64,000 bases of DNA, from NCBI GenBank assembly GCA_015039465.1, contig MU130542.1, positions 261,768 to 325,767 on the forward strand, written 5' to 3'. The position numbers and the translations under genes are program-made. The first letter of the stretch is position 1. Every line of letters begins with the position of its first letter. Under the pieces are notes generated by a model, which saw only the letters and a program-made list of their open reading frames with translations, searched no databases and was not told the DNA's origin. Shown in pieces: positions 35,401-44,579 of the stretch. Origin of the DNA: Phlegmacium glaucopus. Its lineage: Eukaryota > Basidiomycota > Agaricomycetes > Agaricales > Cortinariaceae.

Positions 35401-36486
35401 GTGAACTCATCGACCACCTCATTGATCAGCAGAGAGGTAAAATTCTTGCTGATTTTGTTCTTGCGGAACGTTCAGATCCCAAGTACCATATTCTGGAGCT
35501 CGTCGCAGGGGTAAGCTCACCGATTTTATTTCATTGAGCTCTATATTTCACAGCTAACTGTTATTTGGTAGGATATATGCTGACTGGCTAGACCTCTTCC
35601 TGGGTAGTATGTTCTGGAATTTATCTTTGACCCACCAGACTGTTTAATCCAGGGCTTGTTTAATCAATCTAGTTAGTATCTCCCATGGTAGGGACTGCTG
35701 TTTAATTGGACTTGGACTTGTTATGTAATCTCTGCTGGTGTACGGTTTAATTATGGTTTAATCTACCTTAATCTACATATCTGAACATTTTTTACCCATA
35801 AACACTCCTTGTGCTGCCCGCAAATTGGATTAATGTGGATTAGATTAATCTAAACAATGATCTTGGTGGTCCTTCAATTAATCAAAGTCAGTACGGTTAC
35901 AGGATTATATGATTTAAGATGTCTTGCTCATATTATTAATCTTGCAATGCAAGCACTGATCTCAACACAAAGCAAATCTAAGTATTACAACCCTCACTCT
36001 CAGGATGAACACCCAACAGATGTTGACAGCATCAATCGTGATGAAATAGGGCTTGTTCGAGCCATATGCGTTAAGGTATCATACTTCAATTAACAATTAT
36101 TAACAATTTCAAATAAAAACTAATTTAAGTTCTATATTCAAGTCTCGTTCCTCATCGCAACAAAAGGAATTATTTAAGCATGCCCAAGAACAAAAAAATA
36201 TGAAACCGGTCCAGCTCCTTCTCGATATGAAAGTACAGTGGAGTTCAACCTATGTTATGCTCCACCGAGCTGAGTCACGGCATGAGGTTAATTTCTTAAA
36301 TTATATAATGTCCGAGTCTCATTAACTCACAATCCTTGCATTGACTAGGCTGGTTAACATATTCATCTATGAGCTTGGATGTAAAGAAGACAATATTGAA
36401 AAGTGGAGGAAGATTGATGCACTAACATTAAGCAATGATGAGTGGGATCGCGTTGGTCTGTTCTGTGATCTCTTAGGGGTACATAA

Positions 36487-36846
36487 TGTTGAGATTGACC
36501 TGTTCAGGCCATCATTGGCACCGTGAACAAAGCGGTGCTCCAGTGTGGCCATCAGGTCACACCAAGCGGCACAATAAGCGCTTGGATGAGGTGTGGCCAC
36601 CGTGCCACACCAGTGGCACCATTGTAATGCTTCGTATAAATACTAGACATACTACGTAGAAACTCCTCAGTCGTTATATCAAAGACTGAGGTGTGTATCT
36701 TATTTAATATTTCCTTCACTTCCTCATTACTTACAATCACTGTTCCTAGTTGTCTTAACTACTATCTAGGTACAGTGAACTAATAAAGAGTTGTTATATC
36801 AAAGACTGAGTTGTCTTAACTACTATCTAGGGTTCAGATCTCAACA
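36487..36846. mobile_element. Solo LTR (360 bp) in a hAT transposase intron
   Basis: Ends TGTTGAGAT and ATCTCAACA are perfect inverted repeats; the target duplication CATAA is at 36482-36486 and 36847-36851. A TATA-like GTATAAATAC lies at 36635. Internal direct repeats GTTATATCAAAGACTGAG occur at 36673 and 36791, and TAGTTGTCTTAACTACTATCTAGG at 36748 and again near 36808. Taking it out restores the hAT intron (donor after LLG at about 36480, acceptor TTTCTAG before YADKAQQAF). Confidence 0.92.
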
Positions 36847-37838
36847 CATAAAAAACATATCTACACCTCTATTTGTGCTTTAACTTTAATTGTTATATTT
36901 CTAGTATGCGGATAAGGCTCAGCAGGCATTTTCAGCTGCGAAAACACCCTCATTACACAACGCTCTACCGGCTATTGAAGCCCTTCATACCGCTTGGAGC
37001 AAGAGGACAGAAAAAGCGAAGTATGTGCCATTTAAGGAGGCACTCGAGGCAGCAACTCACAAACTCAATGATTATTATCAAAAAACAGCCAAATCTGATG
37101 CCCACATTCTTGCTATGGGTTTGTTAAATGTCTCCTACTTCTAACTTAGTTTCATAATTGATTAGTTAATCATTTCTTATAGTTTTACATCCTGGAAGGA
37201 AGATGTCTCATTTCTGAAAGTATTGGGATTTGGATTTGGAAGATGAAGTTCTTAAACTTCTCAAAGTCAAAGTGCATATCATGTTATGTGTCTTTTAATA
37301 TTACTTTTTATTAATATATGTTTATTGCAAGTTTGAGGACTGTTACAAAGAATTACAGCAGCCTCAAGCTGGAATGTCTACTGCAATTTCTTGCTCAACA
37401 GTTCACAAAACTGCAGGATTGCTTCGAAGAAATGTAGTGGACTCTGACTACGACGAGGACAACAATTTATTACTACACACAAATGAGTCATGGATGGTAG
37501 AGTTTGATCGCTATATCAAAACAGTTGAAGCTGTTTCTGAGGACACTGATATTGTACATTGGTGGGGGGTAAGCAATATAATTTTATAATTTACATTGTC
37601 ATTCACTGACCATATTTTTAGCTCAATGCAAGTCGGTATCCTACATGGGCATCACTTGCGCGTGATTACCTCGCAATTATGGCATCATCAGTATCAAGCG
37701 AACAATCTTTTTCTGCAGCTGGCATCACTATTAGCAAGCGCCACAATAGGCTCAAGGAAGATATTGTTGAGGCCTTGCAATGTCTAAAGTGTTTATATCA
37801 TGAAGAGCTTATTTTTCATGAGGTTTTAACATCCACAG

Positions 37839-37912
37839 TAGGGATGCCGAAGTTCAGTTTGGTTTGGTTCAGGACCCATTTTCTCAGAACCAGAACCAGA
37901 ACCACTTAGGAA

Positions 37913-37945
<33 letters not shown>

Positions 37946-38612
37946 TGAACCAACAGAACCGGTTCTCTTGGTTTGGTTCTGGTTCAGAACCAGTTCGAGC
38001 CATAGGAACCAGTTAAAAATAGATTTTTGTTAAGATATCACCAATTAGACAAGAAATTCTCATTTTAAATTTTATTTTCTAAAATTACATCTTATTTCTT
38101 AGAAATAAATATATCTTGAAATTTGAGGCCAGAAGTTTGTAGTATTGGTGTTATAACTATGACATCACTAAAAGTAAACATGAAAAGAAAAACATACCAC
38201 AAAATCATTTTGCCAACTAGTGACAACCCTGAATTGGATTCTTGCAATAGGAGTATATTAATATTAATAAAAGCTGAAGTTATAAAGTAAATGAGACATA
38301 TTATTGATTATGTACTATGCCAGACCAAAAAATGATGCACTTCTGATTGGAAATATATTGTGTTGGTGACTTGAATATTTTCATTACAGGTACAGGTACA
38401 TTGTGCCATTTAACCTGTAAAATAATGCAAATAAGTAAATATATTACTTAAATGTTTACCTTGGGATATAGTGGTTCAGAATGGTTCGAACTGGTTCAGA
38501 ACCGGTTCTCAGATTTCTGGCCAATCAAGAACCAGAACCAGACCAATACTTGGTTCGGTTCAGTTGGTTCTGGTTCTCTGGACTGGTTCAGAACCGAACT
38601 TCGGCATCCCTA
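37839..38612. mobile_element. hAT-type MITE (774 bp) in the transposase coding sequence
   Basis: Left end TAGGGATGCCGAAGTTCAG; complement of right end TAGGGATGCCGAAGTTCGG. Target duplication ATCCACAG at 37831-37838 and 38613-38620. The subterminal regions consist of CAGAACCAGAACC/GGTTCTGGTTC repeats and the middle is AT-rich. It has no coding capacity. It splits the last exon of the hAT transposase, whose frame otherwise runs on from EVLTST into EEELDMDATE. It must be mobilised by a different hAT from its host, since the termini differ. Confidence 0.93.
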
Positions 38613-38972
38613 ATCCACAGAGGAAGAGCTTGATATGGATGCTACTGAGATTTTACTGGATAATTCATATGGAAATAAAACTGACTCAGGTGTAGTAGTT
38701 GATGACATGGATGAATTTTCCTGGGATCAGCTCGTACTTGACAATGATTCTGATATAGAGATAATATAATTTTAATTTTAATTCCAATTTTGTTCTAATT
38801 GTCTTATTGGATATTTAAGCCATGGCTTGGGCCAAGGCCAAGCCAAAGCCAACGTGAAGCCAAATTTTGACCAGAAGCCAAGGCCAAGGGGTTTGGCCTT
38901 GGCCTGGCAAAAGTGAAGCCGAAGCCAAGGAAAGCCAGGCCAAAGCCAAGCCAGCACATCACTAGTGTTTCT

Positions 38973-39302
38973 AGTGGCCCCATCTACCTCACCGAAGCGC
39001 TCCTGGTCTACGTCGGTGCCGTTCTCGTTTCCCAAGGCTGGTCTTCGTACCTGCAGATGGTGGAAGTATTGTTTTTGGTGATGATTGGGTCGCAACTTAT
39101 GGTGTTAGTGGGTTTCAAGTTTTAACTTTTTTTTCTCTTCCTAATGCCTATTTTTTTCTTCTCTGCAGCCCAGAAAATTGCGAAATCCACACAGGCCACG
39201 GCCGATCTTAACAAACTACTCCCACTCGATACCAGGGAAACCTCCGAATCCCAAGGCGGTTTCAAACCGGGGATATCCGGGACCACCAGACTCCACAACG
39301 TC
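38973..39302 (+). pseudogene. STE6/MDR-type ABC transporter relic, right part, fused to dynamin relic
   Basis: Continues the relic at 22976-23223 after the hAT. Pieces: IYLTEALLVYVGAVLVSQGW and YLQMVE, then after an intron-like TTTCTCTTCC..CTGCAG stretch QKIAKSTQATADLNKLLPLD (39172), GFKPGISGTTRLHNVS. This is the end of the second transmembrane domain and the linker into the ATP-binding domain. The sequence leaves the ABC gene before the P-loop and passes directly into dynamin-like sequence at about 39302. The same junction occurs at 48541. Confidence 0.8.
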
Positions 39303-41110
39303 AGCATCATTTACTATCAATCTCAAGTTGAAGAACGCATTCATCGAGCGCAGAGAGCCATCTTGACCCCTGACAAACCTTGGAAAGACTTCTTAGACAA
39401 TTAGGACAAAGAGGACCTTGTTTCTGAGTTACGTTTCTCAAACAATTGTGTCCCATTACAGATCAATGGGCCTGAGGTGGCATTTCGGTGCGTTGTATGC
39501 TTTCTCATGTTTCCTCTCTTGCTTAGTCTCCTTTTATAAAAACTAAAATGTTTAATTGCAAGTGTCAGTAGGGCTACGGGAAGTAGCAATGACATCGCCT
39601 TCGTCAAAAGTTTGGTCACTGCTTAAATAAAAAGCCAAGCTGTATCATCTTGCTCGCAGTCACATGTGAAAATAATACGGCTTCACCTTGTCTCCTTATT
39701 AGCTAATTTCTGGTTAATCTTTTTTGGCTCTAGAGAACCAAGTTGCTCATCGCCTTGGCAAGGAGTATCATCCAGAAGGGAAGCGAACGATTGGTATGTT
39801 CTTCAAGTCCCATCTATTCTATGAAGACTATCCCTCAACTTCATCGTCTTCATACTAGGTGTGCTCACAAAGCCTGATCGTATTCTAAGTGGAGAAGACA
39901 CAAATTGGCTTTCCTTTGTTCAAAATGAAAAGGAAATGCTGAAACAATTGGTACTGTGTTAAGCCACGCAGTTCAAGCGACATTAAGCTAGGCATTACAT
40001 GGGCACAAAGACCGTCTAATCTTGTGGACAGGTTGAGCTCCATTTTATCGGACTTGATTTCGAAAGGGTCTGTTTTAATCTCTTCCTTCCTTTCTTACTC
40101 CTAGTTTATTCTGTCTTTTGCCTTCTCTCATACTCGCAGGAATTCAGGACGAACTGGAAAAATATGTAATCCGAGCTCGTGACCTCCAAGACGGTTTACC
40201 CAAACTACCTTCCGACGATCCACGTGGTGAAATCGCTTCCCTCCTTCACACGTTCACGAGCAATCTCGCTCATAAAATTTGTGGGGTCCCAGATGAAGAT
40301 GGGTTCATTCAAGCTGTTCGTCCCGCCCAAGAAAAATTCCTCACAGCAATCCGTATGACTGCACCGAATTTCTTCTGAGCAGAAGTCCAAAGGGACAAGG
40401 CATCTTAGTCGGGCTCAGTTTTTGCACAGCGAGGGTGAGGAATGGGACGACGGTAGCCAGAGTGAAACTGAACCATGTTCTGACCTAGCGCCTTCCAATT
40501 CTGCGAGAAGGCGGGAGGGTATTTTATCCAAAGCAATTTATATCGATGAAGTCATGGAGAGGGCGCATCAGTAAGTATTTGGTTCTGTTTATCAATTTTG
40601 ATGATCGACTTTATGTTTACAGAGTTCGTACTCGTGAACTGTCCGGCAACTTTCATCTGCTGCGATAACTCTCGATCCACCCTATCCCAAAGTCGTCCCA
40701 AAAGCATCCCCTCACGTCCGGCACAACACAATGTTTGTATACCATTATTCGTATATACCATGTCGATCATCTCTGCCGTTTCATCCACCCCGATCATAGA
40801 GACGCTACTTATCGACCAATCCTTCACATCGTCAATTTAATTTACTGCCCCTCGTGTCGTTAAGTTAAATCCAACCAAATTGGAATTCTATTCCGAGTCC
40901 TCCATCGTCCCTCCTCTCTCATCCATGTGCTAGATAACAACTTTTTACAATACATTGCCATGCTCGAGAATTGATATCATCTCATTTTAGCTAGACAAGA
41001 CTAGAGTCGGAAGCCCTTGGATCTCGTCCTTAAAAGAACAAGGGAGAGTACTACAGAAGTTTCAAGTATTTGTACACCAATCATTCAAATAGCCTAAGCG
41101 TTATAATTCG
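39303..41110 (+). pseudogene. Dynamin-like GTPase relic (copy 3)
   Basis: Same pieces as the relic at 16350, in the same order: QVEERIHRAQRAILTPDKPW, LQINGPEVAF, SSNDIAF, AHRLGKEYHPEGKRTIG (39742), LTKPDRILSGEDTNW (39862), DELEKYVIRARDLQDGLPKL (40148), DEDGFIQAVRPAQEKFLTAI, RTRELSGN. A block of about 70 bases with ITWAQARKREEEFF is missing near 40005. TAG at 39402-39404 is shared with copies 2 and 4. The end lies about 130 bases from the stop of the convergent membrane-protein gene. Confidence 0.8.
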
Positions 41111-41237
41111 TACCGCGAGAGGTGTCATCATAACAACTAAAACATGAAATTCATTCTAATAAATATATATTCAATCCAATTTAGCTAGAAAACTCGAACA
41201 AGTGGAAAAATGTATGGATAGAGAAGTGGAATGTGGA

Positions 41238-44200
41238 CTATTCCTCCGAGTCGGATCCTCCAGACTCTGGATCCATTTCGGAATATAATGGCATACCGTA
41301 GCGTTCTCCAGCTTCATCAAGTAATTCTATGTCATGTAAAAAATGTTTGTGGTCCTCGACTGTTCCTATAAACTGGATAACAATGTCATTTCGGATCCCT
41401 GGCTCAAACGAAAGGTGATCAGATTCAGAAGGACCGGGAATTGGATATAGGGTTATATCATCAATCGTGAGTGATGACTTGGATGAGGGGTGAAGTTGAA
41501 TCATGGTTGAACCTAGAGTGATTGCGAGAGGCCCATCTTCTTTGCCAGAATGCTTGAGTCTCAGTTTAAGACTGTGGCCCGATGTTGGAGCGACGAATGA
41601 GATTAAAACGCTTGCATCATCACCAAGTCTATATGGATCAGAGAGCATGTTAAAGTCGGCAGCGTCCACGAAAATGTATGTGAAAGAGTTCAACTTGGGT
41701 CGGATTTCCCTCGCAAATGTGATTAAATCATTGTTGGTAGATTTGATAAATAGGGGATCACGGTGGATGGCGGGTAGTTCAGACCGACCCCGAGATATCG
41801 AGGTCACCCATGGTAAATCACAAATTGTAGCCTGAATCCAGGAATCGGAATCAGGATGACTGAAAGTGAGGAGGACGACGTTTTTGTTTCCTTTAAGCGC
41901 GTGCCAGTATATTTCAAGTGGCGCACTAGTAGCAGATATGTCGAGATGGAGCCACTTCGACCGAGAGTACCTGCATTCGAAAAGAATATCCTCATCCCAA
42001 AATTGATCGAACCTTCCCAATTCAGATCCACGTTTCAAACGGAATTCGATATCCTCAATCTCCTCTTCCATTCGTAGACGGATGTTAAGGTTGTTGATAT
42101 GCTCGATTTCTCCCCTCAGTGCAGTAGCTGATAGCGATGTTGAATTTGGCTTTTCAACCCCTTCAAAAAATTGGCCGATATATGATGCCCACACTTCCTG
42201 AACCTTTTGTCTTGGATCACTATAATCCCGATCATCGTCTTTGTCGAGATCAGCCAACCTTTTCTCAGCTGCGCGCATCTGGGGATTGAGTCTCTTCCAG
42301 CAATCGGCCCTCCACTCCCTCGTCAATCTTTCTTTCTCTTCCACTCGACCATTGCCAATCTGGTCCAGAAAACTTTTGAATTTGTTCCAGAAAAGCTGCT
42401 CCCATTCCTTCACTTCGTATACCAGCAACAGCTCCATGAAGTACTGTTCCTGAAACAGCAGCGTCTCCCTGTCCAACTTTGGAAATTCTCGCTTCATTTC
42501 CACTGCTTGCTTGTCAACTCGATATTCCATTCCAACTTCGCCTTCGAACATCTCCTTAATCTCTTTGGTTACCATTTCCATTCTCCGCGCAATCCACTTG
42601 ACACGTCTCTCATCCAGCAATCGTCGCTCTCTTTCAATTGACGAGTGCATCAAATAATCACATATACCCAAAGATTCTTCGTTTTGCTCCTTCTCTTCCC
42701 CCTTCTTAACAGTCGTTTCGCGATCGCCCCATAACATCAGGACCCTAGTATCCTCCACTTTCATTGTCCAGCTGTTCAATATAGTATATGTTCTGCTTAT
42801 GTCGGTAGCGCCTAGTCGATACTGGATTCGCTCTAGGATCGACTGATGATGTTTTCGAAGTGAATCCACGTTATTGCTATCGCTGCATACTGGGTCGCCT
42901 TTGGGATTAATTTTGGCGTCAATTTCGACTTCAAGTAGAAAGTGTTCGACATCAACGAGGGGCGCATTCGAATTTGTTGAGTAGAAAGTGTCAATCCCAT
43001 TGTCTCGGGTGTAAACTCGTGTCGTACGCTCCTTGTGATCGAAAACTGTGATATATAGAATCCATTCTCCGAGTTTGTGACTCTCCGCATTCTCAGGTTC
43101 ATTGTCCCCATTCCCTCGCCCATTTTCCCTATCCGCAGGTACAATCTCTTTGCGTTTCCGAGTCAAAGTGTAATACAGAGAAAGATCAGAGTGGCTGAAT
43201 GGCCCAATGAGCCCAGCGAAAGAAATGATAATCTTCAGGAATTCTTGCGCCCGGGTGAGAGGCAGTACCTTGTATTTTAGGATTTCTTCGTTGTCTTTGT
43301 TGCAAGTGGGAAGGGGAGAATATTCATCCGGTTCCAGGATAATCTCCAGTGGAGGCGCCACCTCCGGATTCCAAACCCAACAACCCATTCGAAATACATA
43401 AAGCGCAGCTTCACAGCAGAGCCAAGCAACAGGATTGGCTGTCGATGTCGAATTCTGGAAGATGCTAAAACATCCAACATATCCCACAATAGATGCTAGG
43501 AGACCGAGAAGGAGGAGGCATAGCAACAGCCATGTGCGTGCATCTGTTTGATGTTTCTTCGTGTCGCGCTCGACGGCCGCCTCGATATCTGTATTAGGCG
43601 GCTGGTCTCCATTCTTAAGTTGGACAAGATATTGTTCGGAAAGAGTGGTTATTCGTCCTTGTATGAGCAGCTGAATGAGCGTGGCGGTGATGAAGCCTCC
43701 AATAACACGCAGACATGGGAATCCCATTGTGCTAACCAATGTCGTATCCGGATAAAAAGGGAAATATGGAATGATATTGACTAAACATATCATCGGGGAC
43801 ATGAACATCATGCTGGCAGTCCAATGAACGGACTTGTGGGATACCCCAGTTATCCTGTTTTTGTCAATGTTGAGTTCCTGGATTAATTCGTCCATTCGAG
43901 CCTCGATGATGTAGCGCCTTTGGCTCCTCCCTTTACCAGTCTCAACCATAATCAAGGAAAGGTTCTCTCCCTTCGGCTCGAATCCCACATCACTAAGTAG
44001 CTTTGCCCCTTCAATATCCCAAAACGAGATGCAAGCGACCAACGTCTTGTATCCCACGCTGACTATCCCAAGAGTTCCGAAGATCGACATTGGCGCTACT
44101 GCTATGTGAATAAGTCCTCGCGAGAGTGCTGAGCTGACTTGGACTTCGCATTGCTCTGTAGCGAACAGCAGAAGAATGGCTGAAAAAATTTGTATCCCGC

Positions 44201-44240
44201 CTGTAAGAAATGAACCTAATCCTCCATCACTGGATGACAT
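41238..44240 (-). CDS. Large predicted membrane protein, family copy C
   Basis: 1000 codons without an intron, from MSSSDGGLGSFLTGG to DPESGGSDSEE. Residues of roughly 200-830 are nearly identical to copy B, and the DNA is too (43548-41990 against 20760-19200). In contrast the segment after ITGVSHKSV reads HWTASMMFMSPMICLVNIIP followed by a loop FPFYPDTTLVSTMG that no other copy has. Downstream, KSTNNDLITFA agrees with copy A, not with B or D, suggesting patchwork exchange. SGGSDSEE at the C-terminus is a short acidic tail. Topology as in copy A: four hydrophobic segments in residues about 139-300. Function unknown. Confidence 0.87.
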   Translation of the reverse strand: MSSSDGGLGSFLTGGIQIFSAILLLFATEQCEVQVSSALSRGLIHIAVAPMSIFGTLGIVSVGYKTLVACISFWDIEGAKLLSDVGFEPKGENLSLIMVETGKGRSQRRYIIEARMDELIQELNIDKNRITGVSHKSVHWTASMMFMSPMICLVNIIPYFPFYPDTTLVSTMGFPCLRVIGGFITATLIQLLIQGRITTLSEQYLVQLKNGDQPPNTDIEAAVERDTKKHQTDARTWLLLCLLLLGLLASIVGYVGCFSIFQNSTSTANPVAWLCCEAALYVFRMGCWVWNPEVAPPLEIILEPDEYSPLPTCNKDNEEILKYKVLPLTRAQEFLKIIISFAGLIGPFSHSDLSLYYTLTRKRKEIVPADRENGRGNGDNEPENAESHKLGEWILYITVFDHKERTTRVYTRDNGIDTFYSTNSNAPLVDVEHFLLEVEIDAKINPKGDPVCSDSNNVDSLRKHHQSILERIQYRLGATDISRTYTILNSWTMKVEDTRVLMLWGDRETTVKKGEEKEQNEESLGICDYLMHSSIERERRLLDERRVKWIARRMEMVTKEIKEMFEGEVGMEYRVDKQAVEMKREFPKLDRETLLFQEQYFMELLLVYEVKEWEQLFWNKFKSFLDQIGNGRVEEKERLTREWRADCWKRLNPQMRAAEKRLADLDKDDDRDYSDPRQKVQEVWASYIGQFFEGVEKPNSTSLSATALRGEIEHINNLNIRLRMEEEIEDIEFRLKRGSELGRFDQFWDEDILFECRYSRSKWLHLDISATSAPLEIYWHALKGNKNVVLLTFSHPDSDSWIQATICDLPWVTSISRGRSELPAIHRDPLFIKSTNNDLITFAREIRPKLNSFTYIFVDAADFNMLSDPYRLGDDASVLISFVAPTSGHSLKLRLKHSGKEDGPLAITLGSTMIQLHPSSKSSLTIDDITLYPIPGPSESDHLSFEPGIRNDIVIQFIGTVEDHKHFLHDIELLDEAGERYGMPLYSEMDPESGGSDSEE

Positions 44241-44275
44241 GGCCTCACGATGAAAGATTTATTGTCGTACGGAGT

Positions 44276-44579
44276 TCTTGTTGTAGGGGGCTCTTGTTGT
44301 AGGGAGTTCTTGTTGTAGGGAGTTCTTGATGAAGAATGGCTTAATAAAGGTGGCCTCCAGGCACTATCGTAATGAATGTTATTTTTGTTATCATTGACAT
44401 AAGTTGCCAGTGAATTATAATAACGACCGTTGTAGGGGGTTCTTGTTGTAGGGAGTTCTTGTTGTAGGGAGTTCTTGATGAAGAATGGCTTAATAAAGGT
44501 GGCCTCCGGGCACTATCGTAATGAATGTTATTTTTGTTATCACATTGACATAAGTTGCCAGTCAATTATAATAACGACT
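44276..44579. repeat. Tandem duplication upstream of copy C
   Basis: Same double unit as at 21475-21780 (about 150 bp each, with TTCTTGTTGTAGGG units), differing by a few bases (CCGGGC for CCAGGC; an extra CA in TATCACATTGAC). Confidence 0.85.

Larger units (their letters stand above)
31045..35530 (+). pseudogene. KDZ transposase (CxC2 type), pseudogene
   Basis: From ATG 31045: GFKAYRRDAAQAKKASRG, the Cys cluster CSC..TTRCLNCFYYDISCPDC (31450-31530), WAEVWNYEQGFFVHHDI, NILFHIVDTNSIHQTKVRFC (31690), TAFTFCLLHQFHLLHLEGK (31830), intron with MITE, KGNLIVHCPSCLEPHVN (32590), SKNTDPNDVSLYNGTAYFP (32790), FKNMDISGIVNIQCSHIFI (33025), STVDLQLGEK (33083), IPFLHVQNHKDNC (33380), MNNGHRQDT..HWNWMKT (33520-33585), a long coiled-coil C-terminal part, then GDRVQWF-stop-AEAEMERWREEWEAKQADFL. 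Frames join across short GT..AG introns. Stops at 31051-31053, 31476-31478 and 35160-35162 are all TGA where CGA (Arg) is expected. KDZ transposases act in the nucleus on element ends. Confidence 0.85.
25240..35865 (+). mobile_element. KDZ (Kyakuja-Dileera-Zisupton) transposon nested in the hAT
   Basis: Large class II element of the KDZ group, recognised from its CxC2-type transposase. The ends are approximate: both outermost regions (25240-25530 and 35640-35865) are AT-rich and carry many copies of GATTAATCT/AGATTAA-type motifs. The left GACCATCCAGAT..TTAGATT resembles the complement of the right end, GACCACCAAGATC..TTAGATT. I could not fix the terminal base or a target duplication. It lies in an intron of the hAT transposase (donor after KRHI-AG at about 25172; acceptor before A-TGTCTTGC at about 35916). 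Cargo: a minus-strand gene, several + ORFs and the transposase. Confidence 0.8.
23566..38769 (+). pseudogene. hAT transposase, interrupted and decayed
   Basis: Cut-and-paste transposase spread over many exons. ATG 23566 (MSSCPTRI); an acidic, Ser/Thr-rich N-terminus; a BED zinc finger split by an intron (HSAC-TGC..HMEYLH, 24150-24300); YRKWAKENNF; DAWQAS (24878); GFMQLNMAHDGICLGQAL (24918-24970); GHITCDNPANNNTMMDEFA (25064-25120); then the KDZ insertion; CLAHIINLAMQAL (35920); MKVQWSSTYVMLHRAE (36227); the C-terminal dimerisation region with SSVSSEQSFSAAG..RLKEDIV (37685-37770); and an acidic tail ending in the stop at 38767-38769. Defects: in-frame TGA at 23914-23916 (Arg CGA expected), a deletion with frameshift between DAWQAS and QWNLKYV, and a one-base misfit near 36352. 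The KDZ and the solo LTR both sit in introns. Confidence 0.85.
23224..38964 (+). mobile_element. hAT DNA transposon (15,741 bp with nested insertions)
   Basis: Terminal inverted repeats: the left end TAGTGATGTGCCGGCTTGGC and the complement of the right end TAGTGATGTGCTGGCTTGGC differ at one of 20 bases. They are flanked by the 8-bp duplication GTGTTTCT. Both subterminal regions (23235-23375 and 38815-38955) are full of GGCTTGGC/GCCAAGCC motifs in both orientations, as expected of hAT transposase binding sites. It encodes a BED-finger hAT transposase, now disrupted. Without the three nested insertions at the hAT level (KDZ, solo LTR, MITE) the element would be about 4 kb, a normal autonomous size. 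Confidence 0.95.

Noticed and set aside
25230..35880. Exact KDZ boundaries and target duplication
   Set aside because: I tried several alignments of GACCATCCAGAT with the right end; no direct repeat of 5-8 bases matched, so only approximate ends are given.
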